Positions 32,009 through 43,953 of a stretch of 64,000 nucleotides of DNA are shown here, piece by piece. Position 1 is the first letter of the stretch. Every line of letters starts with the position of its first letter. The position numbers and the translations under genes are program-made. The DNA is from Cycas panzhihuaensis (Eukaryota; Cycadophyta): NCBI GenBank assembly GCA_023213395.1, contig CM041465.1:73601741-73665740 (forward strand), in the 5' to 3' direction. Under the pieces are notes generated by a model. The model was not told the DNA's origin. It worked only from the letters and a program-made list of their open reading frames with translations, and ran no database searches.

Positions 32009-32083
32009 AGCATCTTTGCCTGGACCACTCTTTAGCCCGCCTTGAGCCTTACGGACACGCGGCAACAATGATCGATCAAAGCC
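32009..32083 (-). CDS. Putative host exon a (25 codons)
   Basis: On the minus strand the segment follows GAAAGTAG and ends before GTAAGAATT. It is exactly 75 bases, phase 0, encoding GFDRSLLPRVRKAQGG and LKSGPGKDA. It is GC- and CpG-richer than its surroundings (TTGCCGCGTGTCCG), as an old exon in methylated AT-rich DNA would be. In the same frame a TAG sits directly upstream, so a splice acceptor is needed. Splicing to exon b gives 47 uninterrupted codons. The gene may be a live host gene with long introns or an old pseudogene fragment. Confidence 0.42.
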
Positions 32084-33900
32084 CTACTTTCAAAACACTA
32101 GTCAATTAAAAAAGAAATGATATATATTTAATACAATGATAAGAATGAAAGGGCTTAGTTAAGCATTCCAAGAGTCACTTTTTGTTCAAATAATCCATTG
32201 AAATTAATTCCATACTACTTCAAATAATGAGGGTAATTTACACACAGAGTGAATATCTCATTACAACAATCCAATGAATCAAAAACAAGCCCAAACAACT
32301 TACAAATTGAAAGGGGGCTATAGGAGGAAAATAGATGGATATCATTGTAGACTCAAGAAGAGCCCTTGCAATATGCTCTTTTCTCACTAGTTTAAGGAAA
32401 AGGGAGCAATTAACAAACTTTAGTCAAATCCAAAGAGGAAAACATCAATAATAGTAATAATCTAAAAATAATAAAAATGAGTTTCATTATATGCAGATAT
32501 TATGGCATGGAAAGCAAGAATAGTTGAGACAACCCACAAGAATGGTCTCAGTGTAGACAAGAATGGCCATAGAATGACCAAGACAACATAGAGGAATGAC
32601 CTCAACATAGATAAAACAACCATGGATTAGCCTACATAGGAACTATTGAGTAGACCAGACCAACCCATAGTGGAATAGCCTACATAGGAATAACACACAC
32701 AAAGAGAAGAACGATTGAAGATGAAGGGATCAAATAGGCATCATACACTCCAGTATGACTAACAAACAATGAGTACATTGATTGTAAGCATGGCTAACTA
32801 CATTAAAATGTATGACTAATGATTGGTCATGAAGAGTCAAATGTGAATGGTGTTGGCCGTTGTGTAAAACCAAATTTTTAATACATTAAATATGGCATTA
32901 TCGCATCAAGTTTGATGTGAGAGCCAAGTAACCTGAAATAGTTATAGCATAATTAAAGTATAATATTCTAGGCAAAATCTAATGAAACAATGAGTTATGC
33001 GGAATATGTGACTATGAACAGGCGATTATATGAATGTTTATTATACTTGAAAGCATGCTAGAAAAGGGCTTACATAAAGAAATGGTCATTGTCACACCTC
33101 TCTAATCCACTTAAGGAGCATCTAGAATAAGAAGACTTGACGCTACCACATGACTAACAAAGAACATATAGCTTGGGGAAGCGAAAGTACCATTTATCAA
33201 TCAACATTGGTTCCATTGTTAAAAATAACCTAAATCTATTGCCACGTCAAAGAATCATGTATGCTCTGGTTATTGTAGACCCTCTATCTAAACCTAGGGT
33301 AGCCAAGGGAGCCTATAATGCCACCTAAGAAGCTTCTAAACAAAGAGAAGAAGGAATCCAATTGGAAGCATGTACTATAATGAGCAAAGAAGTAAGATGG
33401 GCATCGTAAACAAAAAGTGATACTTAAAATAGATGATGTCCATAATTTGTCTGTTAGATCATCCTCCTAGCTACCTTAGGTATGGTGGCTTTGATGAAAA
33501 ACATCCAATCGGCCAAGAAAGGGTGAGGTTTTCTTTATGATCAGTTGTTGATTGTGCCTTGTCCTTTCAAGCATACCTACAAGATTTGACATTATTGCTA
33601 AGTAGTGGGGGATTTGTTTCCTATAAGGGGAGACTTATGGTCACCCCAAGTGGCATATTGATAAGTAAGAAAATTACTCATCCATGTATCAAAACATTGT
33701 GTAGTATATTCTATAACATATTGTACTTTTATGCAGAGTGCACTCAGGTTTAGTTAGGTTTAGCCAAGAATCAGTTAGTTGAATTTATTAAAATAACTAG
33801 GCTAGTTAGTTGGTTAGAAAGTTTTAGGTCGTTTAGTGGCTACTGTGTGACAATTTTTACAAGGAAAAATCAAGTATAGGAGTGCATTAATAGCTACAAT
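32084..33900. other. No gene recognised
   Basis: AT-rich sequence without a supported ORF, LTR or exon. It may be intron or flank of the exon pair at 31774-32083. Around 32520-32700 short, loosely repeated words (GAATGGTCTCA, GAATGGCCATAG, GAATGACCTCA, ACAACC) suggest a decayed simple repeat. Confidence 0.4.
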
Positions 33901-33904
33901 CAGC

Positions 33905-34127
33905 AATGAGATTGCAATCAAAAGATGCAATCACAACCAACATTGCAATCAAAAGGTGCAATCACAAACGAGATTGCAATTAGAAGGTGCAATTGTGGTC
34001 GGGATTGCAATCAATAAGTGCACTCTAGAACTGGATTGCAATCTGGAAGTGCAATCACAGACGTGATTGCAATCAATAGGCATAATCGCGGACCAAATTG
34101 CAATAAAAAAATGCAATCCACACAAAA
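33905..34127. repeat. 31-bp minisatellite, seven units
   Basis: The word ATTGCAAT begins at 33911, 33942, 33973, 34004, 34035, 34066 and 34097, exactly every 31 bases. A typical unit is (G)ATTGCAATCAAAAGGTGC followed by AATCACAAACGA. Most units contain GATTGCAATC, a perfect 10-base palindrome, and a second AATC-type word 12-15 bases on. Units diverge by a few substitutions but no indels. A weaker echo (GAATTACAATCAATTAATGG then ATTGTAATC) follows at 34139-34170. It has no spacer variability and no adjacent protein genes. Confidence 0.9.
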
Positions 34128-34170
34128 ATTATACTATCGAATTACAATCAATTAATGGATTGTAATCAGA

Positions 34171-35336
34171 ATCATGATTAATAGAAGATTATGGCTAAAT
34201 TGATGTACTAATTAGTTAGTTGCAGATTTTTGCAATTTCATGTCCACTACTTCTCTTATTCAATTCGAATTTGAATTGATTTATGTTCTTCTTCTTCAAC
34301 TAACATCTCTATGCTTGGAATTCCAATTGATTTGTCTCTTTCAATTAAGCAACTCTTCGACATTTGTCTCTAGATTGTCTAAACCCAAGCTTTGATCTTT
34401 GCCTTTTAACACTACTAAGGGTGTCTTTGGAGTTCGCCTTCGACCCCAGTAATCAGTGGGTGGTGTCTTATGTCAAGCTTGCATCTAACATCTAAATCCC
34501 TGCTATGTCCATTTACGTTTTGACTTTGTGTCAGGCATTTGATCTCAACCTCCTACTATTTTATATCAACAAGCTCACAGTGTATGGCGTATAGTACCAA
34601 GAAAGGCATCCAAGAAGTACTAGAGAAAATATTATGTTACTTAGAGCCAAATGCATTGTTGAGGTAATTCATAGTGAGAGACCATCAAAGGCACTTTTGT
34701 CTGCTACAACATCTCCTTTTTAAACTTTGGTAGCAATGCACATTACATTACATTATCATGGAGACTATCCTTATAATTTGTGCCAACAACTTAGCACAAA
34801 GATTCACGGAGAAGAAATTTCCTCAAAGATTGCTACCCACGAAGTACACACTTGAGCCTCAAGGTGAAAACAAACATTTTTCATGTCAACTATTGGCGCA
34901 CCTAAGCATGAACTTGAGCATGATTTAACAATTTTTATCCCTACAAACTCTAGCCATAGATTTGAAATTTTCCCACTATATTATTCATAGAACTATTTCT
35001 TCTGTGGCCTACACAGTTCATTGAACCCACAAAGATTTGAAACCCCAAAACCTACTACATGGTATTTTTGCATTGCGCCCTAGATATAAAATTCATTAAA
35101 TTTTCCCCACAAATATTATTATAATTTTTGTTCATGAATAATGAACGAATGCCCCACTAATATCATTGAATAAATCCACTACAAATGATCTCCAACACTT
35201 TGAACTTCTCCACAAAAAGCTCTTTCTTGGTTTTTGTTTTCGTTTTTGGTTTTTGTTGTTCACAATAGCATAAAATCCTACCTTCAATTCAAGTTGATTC
35301 TCGAACTTGAACTTGAGCTTGCACCTTCTCAAATAT
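34171..35336 (-). other. Unassigned, possibly internal sequence of element N
   Basis: No domain is recognised. A 66-codon minus frame (35332-35132) is rich in Lys and Arg (QKRKQKPRKS) but has no family signature. Because M lies between this stretch and the N LTR and primer site at about 41915-41934, it could be the N leader or gag, which I cannot confirm. Confidence 0.25.
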
Positions 35337-35810
35337 TAATAGAACTAATGATTTATTCATTAAATCATCTTGGCATACTTTCTAATTGTAATGTAAATGT
35401 GATTCACTTTAGTAACATAATGTTATAAAGTGCAAATGTACCTTAAGTTATAATTTGAGGTTGTGAATTCTAGTTGAGGGGCTAAAAGCCCACTTTCACC
35501 AATGTGAGCATAAGTGACACTTGGTCAACATGCAAATAGTCTCTCATGCATGTACACCACTTGTCCATGATGCATGACCATTGCACTTTCTATATATTGA
35601 GCACCTCTCTTGGCAATTGTACACACTGGATTATTGAGAGGCTTTATGCTATGTAAGCTTTGTTTATGCTAATGAAAGGTTGTTTTGGGGTTTGAACATA
35701 ATTTCTACCCTTCTAAGTTATCATGGTTTGATCATGCTAATGTGATTGTGGTTATCTATTTTTAATGATTTAAATCCTAGTAATGAAAATAGCTAATCTA
35801 TTGTCTCTCA
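35337..35810 (+). repeat. M 5' LTR (474 bp)
   Basis: Starts TAATAGAACTAATG, which corresponds to TGATAGAATTAATG in the 3' copy, and ends TTGTCTCTCA. It holds a TTTCTATATATTGAGCA TATA region near 35590. Confidence 0.88.
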
Positions 35811-36556
35811 TTTGGCATCAGAACAGGTTGTTTTCTCACTATTTTTAGTGATTTTTCACTATTTTCTACTAACCCTCCTCATAAAACAATTGTTGGACTG
35901 TACAAGGCATCTACTAGTTGATCCTGCTCCAAATCTAGGGTCTTTCTGCACTGCAATCTCCATCCTATGTGTACGCCTATCACAACTACCATACTTTGGC
36001 CGTGCACCCAAAAAAACTCATTTTAGCTCATTTTCCCATCAAAATATTTCCAGATCAATTTTGTTAGTCTCTAAGCATCATCACAACCCTCTTTTACTAC
36101 TGTCTGCAGCTTCAATCGATCAAAACGTGTTAGTTTGAGTCGTACTTGCTTCACGTTAGCTGTGTGCCCTTTTTTTTCCCTTCCATTTGACCACCCTTTG
36201 CCTACAACTAACAAAACCCTGTGACATGATCACTTGAAATGATCTCCTTGTTGTGCTCTTCTTAGATCTAGGGTCAGATTTGCATTCCATTCTTCAACAA
36301 AGAGAAATTGTCTCTCAAAGGTCAAAAAAATTGCCTATGTTCAAACAAATGAATCAGATTTTTTAATTTTTTGATATTTCTATAGTTTTATAACTTTAGG
36401 TTATACACTTTGAAATATTCTTTTTTGAATATTCACTTTTTACTAAAGTTAAGTTATATTATCATTTTTAATCATTTTTTAACTCATTTTTAATACTTTT
36501 TCAATCTTTTTTTATTGTTTTTTTAAAAACCCTAGCTTTTTATTTTTGTCTTTTTA

Positions 36557-36596
<40 letters not shown>

Positions 36597-37224
36597 TTTT
36601 CAAGCTAAAAAACCACAAAAAAATTCTTTTAAGTTATTTTTAAATTTATTTAATTTTTTTTTAAATAAATAAAAAAAGGAAAAATAATTAACAAAAAGAC
36701 ATTATTAACTTGAAATATTAAAAAAGATAACTCCCAAATTAATTTCGAGACCATTCGAATCCTGCAAGAGGAATGATTAAGACCCCTGAAATTAATCACT
36801 CCCGCACACATGACTTGTATGCACTTGGACAACCAAACTAGGGGACAACTCACTACCAGGTGTATTGAGTAATGAGTTGAGGTGTAAATCCTCAAACTTG
36901 GAGTTTGGAGACAGGCTAGACCCAGAGAGGATGAGCGCCTTGGCTGTTAAGTGTGCCCTTAGACGAGGACCTGATCATTAGGGTCGTAAATCCAATGCAG
37001 GTGGATCCATAGTGTCAATGGAGTGGTAGAGCTTTCTAGTTCTCATGTACCTTTGGGTATATAAAGCCCCTAAACTACCATCTGTGAGTAGGTACACCAT
37101 CAGACATGACTGTCTCAACTACCAGGGGCTATTAGGCAAGGAGACACTGAGACTTTTGATACTAGATTAGTAAACCTCTCTAGGTAGATAGGACATTACC
37201 GATACCTACACTCATTCAGTCATC
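35811..37224 (+). other. M leader with an AT microsatellite
   Basis: Untranslated leader of about 1.4 kb. (AT)n runs from about 36559 to 36589, followed by a T-run. The second half (36740-37220) is less AT-rich and uninterrupted by repeats. I see no gene; a 108-codon frame at 35812-36138 covers the primer site and has no motif. Confidence 0.7.
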
Positions 37225-37831
37225 ATGGCTCTACAGATGGTTGCAGCTAATACCATCAAATTGTTTGGTAGTAACAACTTGTTGGCTTGGAAGAAACAAG
37301 TCAAGAATATACTTGTAATGAACAAATTGTGGACTTATGTTTCTAGTACTACACATAAACCAGTACCCACTCAAGATTTTAATGATCCCACCGTCATTAT
37401 ACCAGTTGATCCTATTGCCCTTGTCACATTTAATGAATATGATGAAGTCGCACTTTCCTTCTTACATCTCTCTTGTGAAGAAAATGTTGACCAAAACATT
37501 GAAACAACTTTCACCTCTACTAAAGCATGGAACATAATTTGCTCCTTGTATAAGAGAAGGCAATGCACAAGTTGTCATGCTTAAGGCCCAATTGTATTCC
37601 ATTCCTTATGCCGGATATGTTGAAGCCCATTTGACCCAAGTTAAAGCATTAAGGAACCAATTAGCCACTCTTGGTCAATCACTTGCAAACAGTGATCTGG
37701 TGTCATCCATTGTCAATGTATTGCCTGCTGGCTTTAACTTCCTTATTTTAACCTATCCCATTCCAATCATCTTGCCACATTGGACTTCAATACCTTTGAG
37801 GGACTTCTGCTGTAAAAGGAGTGTATCTTAA
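37225..37831 (+). pseudogene. M gag (broken)
   Basis: Starts MALQMVAANTIKLFGSNNLL, then AWKKQVKNILVMNKLWTYV, the copia gag N-terminal pattern. It continues ALSFLHLSCEENVDQNIET and STKAWNIICSLY, then a frameshift near 37565 into VVMLKAQLYSIPYAGYVEAH, LTQVKALRNQLATLG and LVSSIVNVLPAGFNFLI. Not functional. Confidence 0.8.
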
Positions 37832-37984
37832 ACAGACTTGGAAATCCTAGTTCTTCCTCATTGACCCCTACTTTAGCTACACGTCACAAAGGAAAACAAC
37901 AGAGACCAAATCTAAACCGACAGTTCGGGTCAATGAATTTAAACCAACAACAACCACATCAACAACATACAAATCAAATAGTTT

Positions 37985-38900
37985 ATCATTGTTGTGGTAA
38001 ACTTGGCCACACAACACCAAAATGAAAGAAAAAGAGGGCCAACTAGCAACAACAACAACAATAGAAGAATTGCCATGCAAATCGAGGCAATCCTAACCAT
38101 GGCCACAACAACTTCCAAGGAAATAGAAGACCGAACCAGAATGCCCAAAACACCAATCAAGGCTATGTACAAAATCATAACCGCAACTACAGAAGGAATC
38201 AGAATTAAGGAGGCCACATGGATGATTCCCAGAATTTGTTCTATGTTGCTTCTGCAACACACACCATTGATAAATCCTAGTTGATAGATTCTAGAGCCTC
38301 TTGACACATGATCGGTTCTAAAGATTTGCTCACAAACATCGTCCTAGTGAAGAATCAAATAGTGACATTCAACGATGATGCAGTACTTAAGATTGCCAAG
38401 ATGGGAATGCTCCCATTTCATTGACAAATTTAGACATCAAACATCATCTAAACAATGTCCTCTATGTATCTAGGGTGACAAGAAATTTGTTATCTGTCAA
38501 TCAGATTAATAAGCAAAAGTTCGATATTCTCTTTAGCCACCTTGGTAAATGCCTTATCGGTGATGTCAATGGCAATGTGATTGCAATCGGCTATAAGGAT
38601 CATGGACTTTACAAGCTAGATGCCACATCAACACCTATATTTTTGTAGGAGGATACTGGCACTTGTAGTAATTATGCTTCAGCTGCTGAAAAACAACCTG
38701 CACCTATTAGTCAGTCACTTCCCAAAGATCAGTTATGGCATCGACGCCTCTGTCATCTGAATATGAGTAGCCTTGAATTGCTATTCAAACTAAACATGGT
38801 GCATAGTCTACTAAAAATTAATTAGACTAAATGTTTTTGTGAATCTTGCATTGTGGGAAAGCATCATAGAGCACCCATCAAATCCAATGGCAAAGTTTGC
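37985..38900 (+). pseudogene. M zinc knuckle, protease and GAG-pre-integrase (broken)
   Basis: Remnants in order: YHCCGKLGHTTPK (a CCHC knuckle ending in Lys instead of Cys), IDSRAS-stop-HMIGSKDLL in place of DSGASxHM, then NVLYVSRVTRNLLSVNQINK and LYKLDATSTPIF. The pre-integrase module reads LWHRRLCHLNMSSLELLFKL, then CFCESCIVGKHHRAP. Stops and shifts occur throughout. Confidence 0.75.
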
Positions 38901-39580
38901 TGTGCTCATGAACCATTAGGCCTTGTTCATTCAGACATTTGTGGACCCATATCACAAGAATCAATTAATGGTTACTGTTTTTTCATTACCTTTATTGATG
39001 ATTTTTCCCGCAAGGTCTAGGTCTACTTCCCAAATTAGAAATCAGAAGCTTTTGAAAAATTTAAAGAATTTAAAACTAGAGCTGAACTAGAATCTGACAT
39101 GCCACTCAAAATCCTTCATTGTGACAATGGCAGTAAATATACCTCGAAAGAATTCACCAAATTTTACAAGGATAATGGCATCAAATGGCAGTTCACTGCC
39201 CCCTATACTCCTCAACAAAATGGAGTTGCTCAGAGGATGAACTGGACCTTGGTCAGTAAAGGCAAGGCCATGTTTTCCACCAAAAATCTTGGACTTCGTT
39301 TCTAGGCCAAAGCAATCAACACTGCTGCATATCTCACCAACATGAGTCCAACCAAGGTAGTTAAGGATATCACACCAAGGGGGCTTGGTTAGGTCAAAAG
39401 CCTGCAGTCTCACATTTATGGGCTTTTGGATGCACAATATATATACACATTCCAAAAGAACAAAGGAAGAAATTGGATGACAATGCCTGGATGCAAAGCT
39501 TATAAACTATATGATCCTGCTACATGGCAAATGCACACATCTCAGGATGTCATTTTTTCTAAATAGAATTAGGACTTGGA
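38900..39580 (+). pseudogene. M integrase (broken)
   Basis: It reads GLVHSDICGPISQESINGY (first Asp), FFITFIDDFSRKV, TAG at 39018-39020 in place of Trp, ILHCDNGSKYTSKEF (second Asp) and YTPQQNGVAQRMNWT, where the catalytic Glu of NGVAER is replaced by Gln. Another TAG at 39303-39305 replaces Trp before AKAINTAAYLTNMSPTK. The tail is frameshifted. Confidence 0.8.
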
Positions 39581-39879
39581 TACACAACAAATTTCATTCC
39601 CTACTGATGATTCTGCAACAACTATTGGTCCTCCTCCAACCATTGAAAATGTTCCTGCAGTAACTGTGGTCTAATCAACTCCATCCACATCATATTCACC
39701 CAGTGCTTCATCTGCACTAAGTCCATCTACTTCTCAATTCCTCCATAAGAGTTTCAAGTAGAGGTCACCTCCAAACAATTACCAAAATGGTATTTGCAAA
39801 TAATTGCTTCTGCTCCATCGCCTCCTCAAGCATCGAATAGGCAATCAAAATATAGACAATCCACCAATTTTGCTCTAAT

Positions 39880-41413
39880 GGCACAGGTGTTATCTGCTCT
39901 AGAATCTTCCACTTTTGAGTAGCAAGTCATAGACCAAAAGTGGCAGGTTGCAATGAATGAGGAAATAGACTCTATTATTCAAAATGATACTTGGGAGTTT
40001 GTTGAGTTGTTGGAAGGAAAGAAGGCAATCGATTGTTGTTGGCTCTATAAGACTAAATTTCATGCAGACGGCTCTATTCAGCGCCACAAAGCTCGCTTGG
40101 TAGCCAAAGGTTTCAAATAGATTAAGAGCATTGACTATGATAAAACATTTGCCCCAGTTGCCCACATGACATCTGTACATCTTGTTTTGGCACTCATAGC
40201 TCAACAGCAATGGCATGTTTACTAGATGGATGTTAGAAGCGCCTTCTTGAATGGTGATTTACAAGAAGTGTATTTGAGGCAACCTCTTAACTATGTTATT
40301 GAAGAAGGCTCTATATGGCCTCAAGCAATCACTTTGAGCATGGTATGCAAAGATCAATAAATATTTTTTGAAGCATAGACTCATTTGCTCATCTTTAGAT
40401 CCCAACTTATACATCAAGATCCAAGACAACTTGATTACTCTGGTCGTCCTTTATGCTGATGATTTGTTGATTACAAGCAACAACACAGAGTGGATTGCAT
40501 ATCTCCAAGGGGAATTCAATAGCATCGTTGAGATGACTGACCTTAGGTTGCTATATTATTTTCTTGGCATGGAGGTCTAGCAACAACTAGGCTACATCAT
40601 CCTTTCACAATCCAAATATACAAAGGAGATATTACAGAGATTTAGGATGGAGGATTGTAAGCCTTCACCAACCCCTATGGAGAGTGGACTCAAGTTGGAC
40701 ATTGATGAGCATGGTAAACCTATCGATCCCACCTTGTACAGACAACTTGTGGGGAGTCTGATCTACTTGACTCATACTCACCTAGACATATCGTATGCAA
40801 TTGGGATTTGCTCCAAGTTTATGACACATCCCAAGGTTTCACATTGGAATGCAGCCAAGCGAATTTTGAGGTACCTTTGTAGATCATTGCAATTTGGCAT
40901 TGACTACTGTCAGGTGGATAGTCCTTCTTTGGCAAGCTACACAGATGCAAATTGGGTTGGATGTTGAGATAGCAGAAGATCAACTTTAGGATATTCTTTC
41001 AACATGGGTTTAATAATTGTTTCTTGGAGTTGTAAGAAGCAACTGAATGTTACCTTGTCATCCATGGAAACAGGGTATAAAGCTACGGTCAGTGAAACTG
41101 TAGAAGCTATCTTGTTCAAAAGGATTCTTGCCGAGTTGGGCTTGAACAGATACAAGCCACTCCACTCCTCTGTGACAACCAAAGTGTCTTGAAGATGATA
41201 AAGAACCTACTTTTCCATGCAAGGACAAAGCATATCAAGGTGCACCATCACTTTATCAGAGAGCATGTTTAAGATGGTGAGATAGACCTTGTTTACATAC
41301 CAACCTACAAACAAGTTGCAAACATCTTCATCAAAGCACTTAGCAGAGACTAACTTGAGCACTTTTGGCATCATCTCAATGTTTGAATTAATGAACTCGC
41401 CATTAAGGGAAGG
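39880..41413 (+). pseudogene. M reverse transcriptase and RNase H (broken)
   Basis: Early blocks (about 39925-40310) are scattered over frames. From 40368 the frame is clearer: LVVLYADDLLITSNN with the catalytic YADD, SIVEMTDLRLLYYFLGMEV, YIILSQSKYTKEIL, CKPSPTPMESGLKL, DPTLYRQLVGSLIYLTHT and HWNAAKRILRYLC. RNase H follows: LASYTDANWVGC, LIIVSWSCKKQLNVTLSSME, and a KHIKVHHHFI-type end near 41230. Stops interrupt each piece. Confidence 0.82.
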
Positions 41414-41886
41414 TGATAGAATTAATGATTTATTCATTAATTCATCTTGATGCACTTTCTAATTGTAATGTAAATGTAAGTCACTCTAGTAACATAAAGT
41501 TATAAAGTAAAAATGTACCTTAAGTTGTAACTTGAAGTTGTGAATTCTAGTTGAGGGGCTAAAAGCCCACTTTCACCAATGTGAGCATGAGTGACACTTG
41601 GTCACCATGCAAACAATCTCTTATGCATGTGCAACACTTGTCCACGATGCATGACCTTGTACTTTCTATATATTGAGCAACTCTCTTGGCAATTGTACAC
41701 ACTGGATTATTGAGAGGGTTTATGCTGTGTCAGCTTTGTTTATGCTAATGAAAGGTTGTTTTGGGATTTGAACATAATTTCTACCCCTCCAAGTTTTCAT
41801 GCTTTGATCATGCTAACATGATTGTGGCTATCTGCTTTTAATGATATAGATCCTAGTAGTGAAAATAGCTAATATGTTTTCTCTCA
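41414..41886 (+). repeat. M 3' LTR (473 bp)
   Basis: Starts TGATAGAATTAATG after the purine run TTAAGGGAAGG, and ends GTTTTCTCTCA. It aligns with the 5' LTR along its length with scattered substitutions. Confidence 0.9.
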
Positions 41887-41933
41887 AATGCCTCCTTGAA
41901 ATTGGATCCTTGCAATTTGGCTCTAATACCAAA

Positions 41934-42200
41934 TGTCAGTAACTCATCACAATTGAAATGCAAAAAATGATAGAAATGTCAAGTAAAATTGGTTTGCTTT
42001 CAAAAAATAATTTCATTCATTAAGAATGCTCCATGCTATGCATAGGCCATTATACTCATACATACAGAATGGGATCGGTAACAGTCCATAATTGACCTGT
42101 AACCATCGTGACACTTGTCATCATATTTAATGAAAACCCTACAAGTCACTAAATTTTCTATTGACTCATCGCTAAACTATTAGAACCCACAATGTAGACA
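41934..42200 (-). repeat. Element N 5' LTR with adjoining primer site
   Basis: Minus-strand TTTGGTATTAGAGCCAAATTG (from 41933 down) resembles a Met-tRNA primer site. The LTR on the plus strand starts TGTCAGTAACTC and plausibly ends at AATGTAGACA (42200), giving TGTC...GACA inverted ends. The right boundary is inferred. No second N LTR was found. Confidence 0.5.
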
Positions 42201-43049
42201 TTAATTTTGGCAAATATGCCATACGTTATTGAACTATTATTTTTGTTGTTGTTGATCATTATATGATGTTGTATCACCATCTATTGTAGAGTTATTATTG
42301 GATATTTGTTATTATGTATTGTTTACCTACTAATATTCTATCAAACTGGATCTTGGATTTGTTGCATTTGTCTTCATGGTGCTCTATCATGGCAGGACAA
42401 TCGATGTTCTCCCTTATTTGAATTTATGAAACATCAACTCTATTTTCTTCTAGCTTTGTTTAGGCTTCAACATGCAAGTTTTCAAACTTTGTGGGTTGGG
42501 CTTTGTTGGGGCTTCGACTCTTCTCGATGAACTGCATTTAGTAGTTTCATAGCTAGGGCATCATCAAAACAGGTCTGATACTAGTTGATATGAATTTCCA
42601 ATGAGTACAATGGGAAAAATCAGAAGATGCAGAAGCTCGAAGGAGGAATTCACACCAAACAAATGATATACATCAAAGTTTCTTCAAGAGGGCTCATACG
42701 AATGAATACCTTAAAATATATCTATCTATCTATCTATCTATCTATATATATATAAAATCTCATGACAATGAAAAAGAAGAAGAGCGCACTAATTTGAATG
42801 TACAAGTAGAGGAAGGAGTACACTTATTTGCAAAAGGCTCCTCAAAAAAACGCTAATGCTAAATATAGCCTTAATGAATAATTAGATAGACCTATAGTCA
42901 TTAACTTAGGTGGGGAAATTCTAAAGGGAATTTGCACCTCAAAATATAGATAATATCAAAAAACTAATCTATTTTATAGATAATTACACTAATAACCATG
43001 CAATTGAAAGTAATAAAAGCTAATATTGAAGTGAAAAGTATAATATCCA
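42201..43049. other. No gene recognised; TATC/AT microsatellite
   Basis: A (TATC)n tract followed by (TA)n lies at about 42719-42753. The rest is AT-rich and has no supported gene or element end. Confidence 0.5.
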
Positions 43050-43290
43050 TGTTAAAGTTAATGTTTTATCGTAGGATCTTCTTAACTAAGTCTCTCAACC
43101 TTCTCCTTCCTTAAGAGTTGTGTATCACAGCCTTGTCCTATAAGGTGTTGACATGTGGCATTCTTTCTTGGGCCACTTTTGTTCTCATGATGTATAAATA
43201 CGTAAGAGGATTCACCCAAGAACATATTGCTCATTTGGATTTATGTTCTGTTGTTTATCAAGTTATTCACTGTTCTTGAACAATTCTTCA
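43050..43290 (+). repeat. E 5' LTR (241 bp)
   Basis: Starts TGTTAAAGTTAATGTTTTATC and ends ACAATTCTTCA, directly before the primer site. GATGTATAAATACG near 43188 is a likely TATA region. No 3' partner was found. Confidence 0.75.
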
Positions 43291-43953
43291 TGGTATCAGA
43301 GCAAGCTTAAAGGGACCAAGTTTTGGAGGCTTCAACGTGCTATGCTCTTGGAATTGAAAGAGACTGGATGGACCGCTCAGTGGAGGCTTCATAAGACTAT
43401 TATCGAAGTGTATGGATAATCATACTAAATGGTACAACAATGTACAGAAATCCAAAGTCAAAGTTCTCAAATTGAAGTGAAATTTTCATAGATTAGGCAC
43501 CTCAGCCCAAGGATAATTTTTCTTCAAAGAAGTGATAGTAGACTCAGACTTCTTTGTAGGAAATTGCAAAAACTCTTAGGCACGAGTGTAGAGATTATTC
43601 TGCTCTTTTCTCTACAATGGCTCAATCATTCTTTGTAGAACTAATTTCATTCTCTTCTTTTCTGTCTAAGCTTTCCATCAAGTATAAGCTTGTTGCATTT
43701 TGTTTTGTTTTTTGAAAGATATTTGTGTGTTTCAATTTCAAACCCTAGCCGCCCACTGGAAATTTTGAGACAATTTTCTCCTTGTTCACACCTTAAATTG
43801 AAAAGCCATCTGCAGAATCAAATAGGTGATCTAAAATCTTCATTTTGAGACATTTTTCATTTTTCTTCTACTTGTTGGGTTTATCGTATAGTTGTACGAT
43901 CGTATAGATCCGTGCAATTTTTTGTAGACCAAAGTTTTTCTTAATTGTTTAAA

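Larger units (their letters stand above)
35337..41886 (+). mobile_element. Ty1/copia element M
   Basis: LTRs of 474 bp (35337-35810) and 473 bp (41414-41886) bound a 6.55-kb element. A primer site like TTTGGCATCAGAACAGG follows the 5' LTR, and the purine run TTAAGGGAAGG precedes the 3' LTR. Order is leader (1.4 kb, with an AT microsatellite), gag from 37225, zinc knuckle, protease, integrase, reverse transcriptase, RNase H. It is heavily mutated. Flanks read AATAT and AATGC, so a target duplication is at best degraded. It seems to have landed in the 5' part of element N. Its gag and YADD reverse transcriptase differ from D, H and J, so it belongs to another copia lineage. Confidence 0.9.

Noticed and set aside
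33905-34127. CRISPR-like array of 31-base units
   Set aside because: There are no unique spacers. The whole 31-base unit is the repeat, and the context is eukaryotic retrotransposon DNA without cas genes.
37939-38307. 122-codon minus-strand and 96-codon plus-strand frames
   Set aside because: Shadows of the M gag tail and knuckle; Leu/Val- or Thr/Asn-rich strings come from (CAA)n and (AAC)n repeats.
39087-39455. 122-codon minus-strand frame
   Set aside because: It is the antisense of the M integrase, which has recognisable catalytic blocks on the plus strand.
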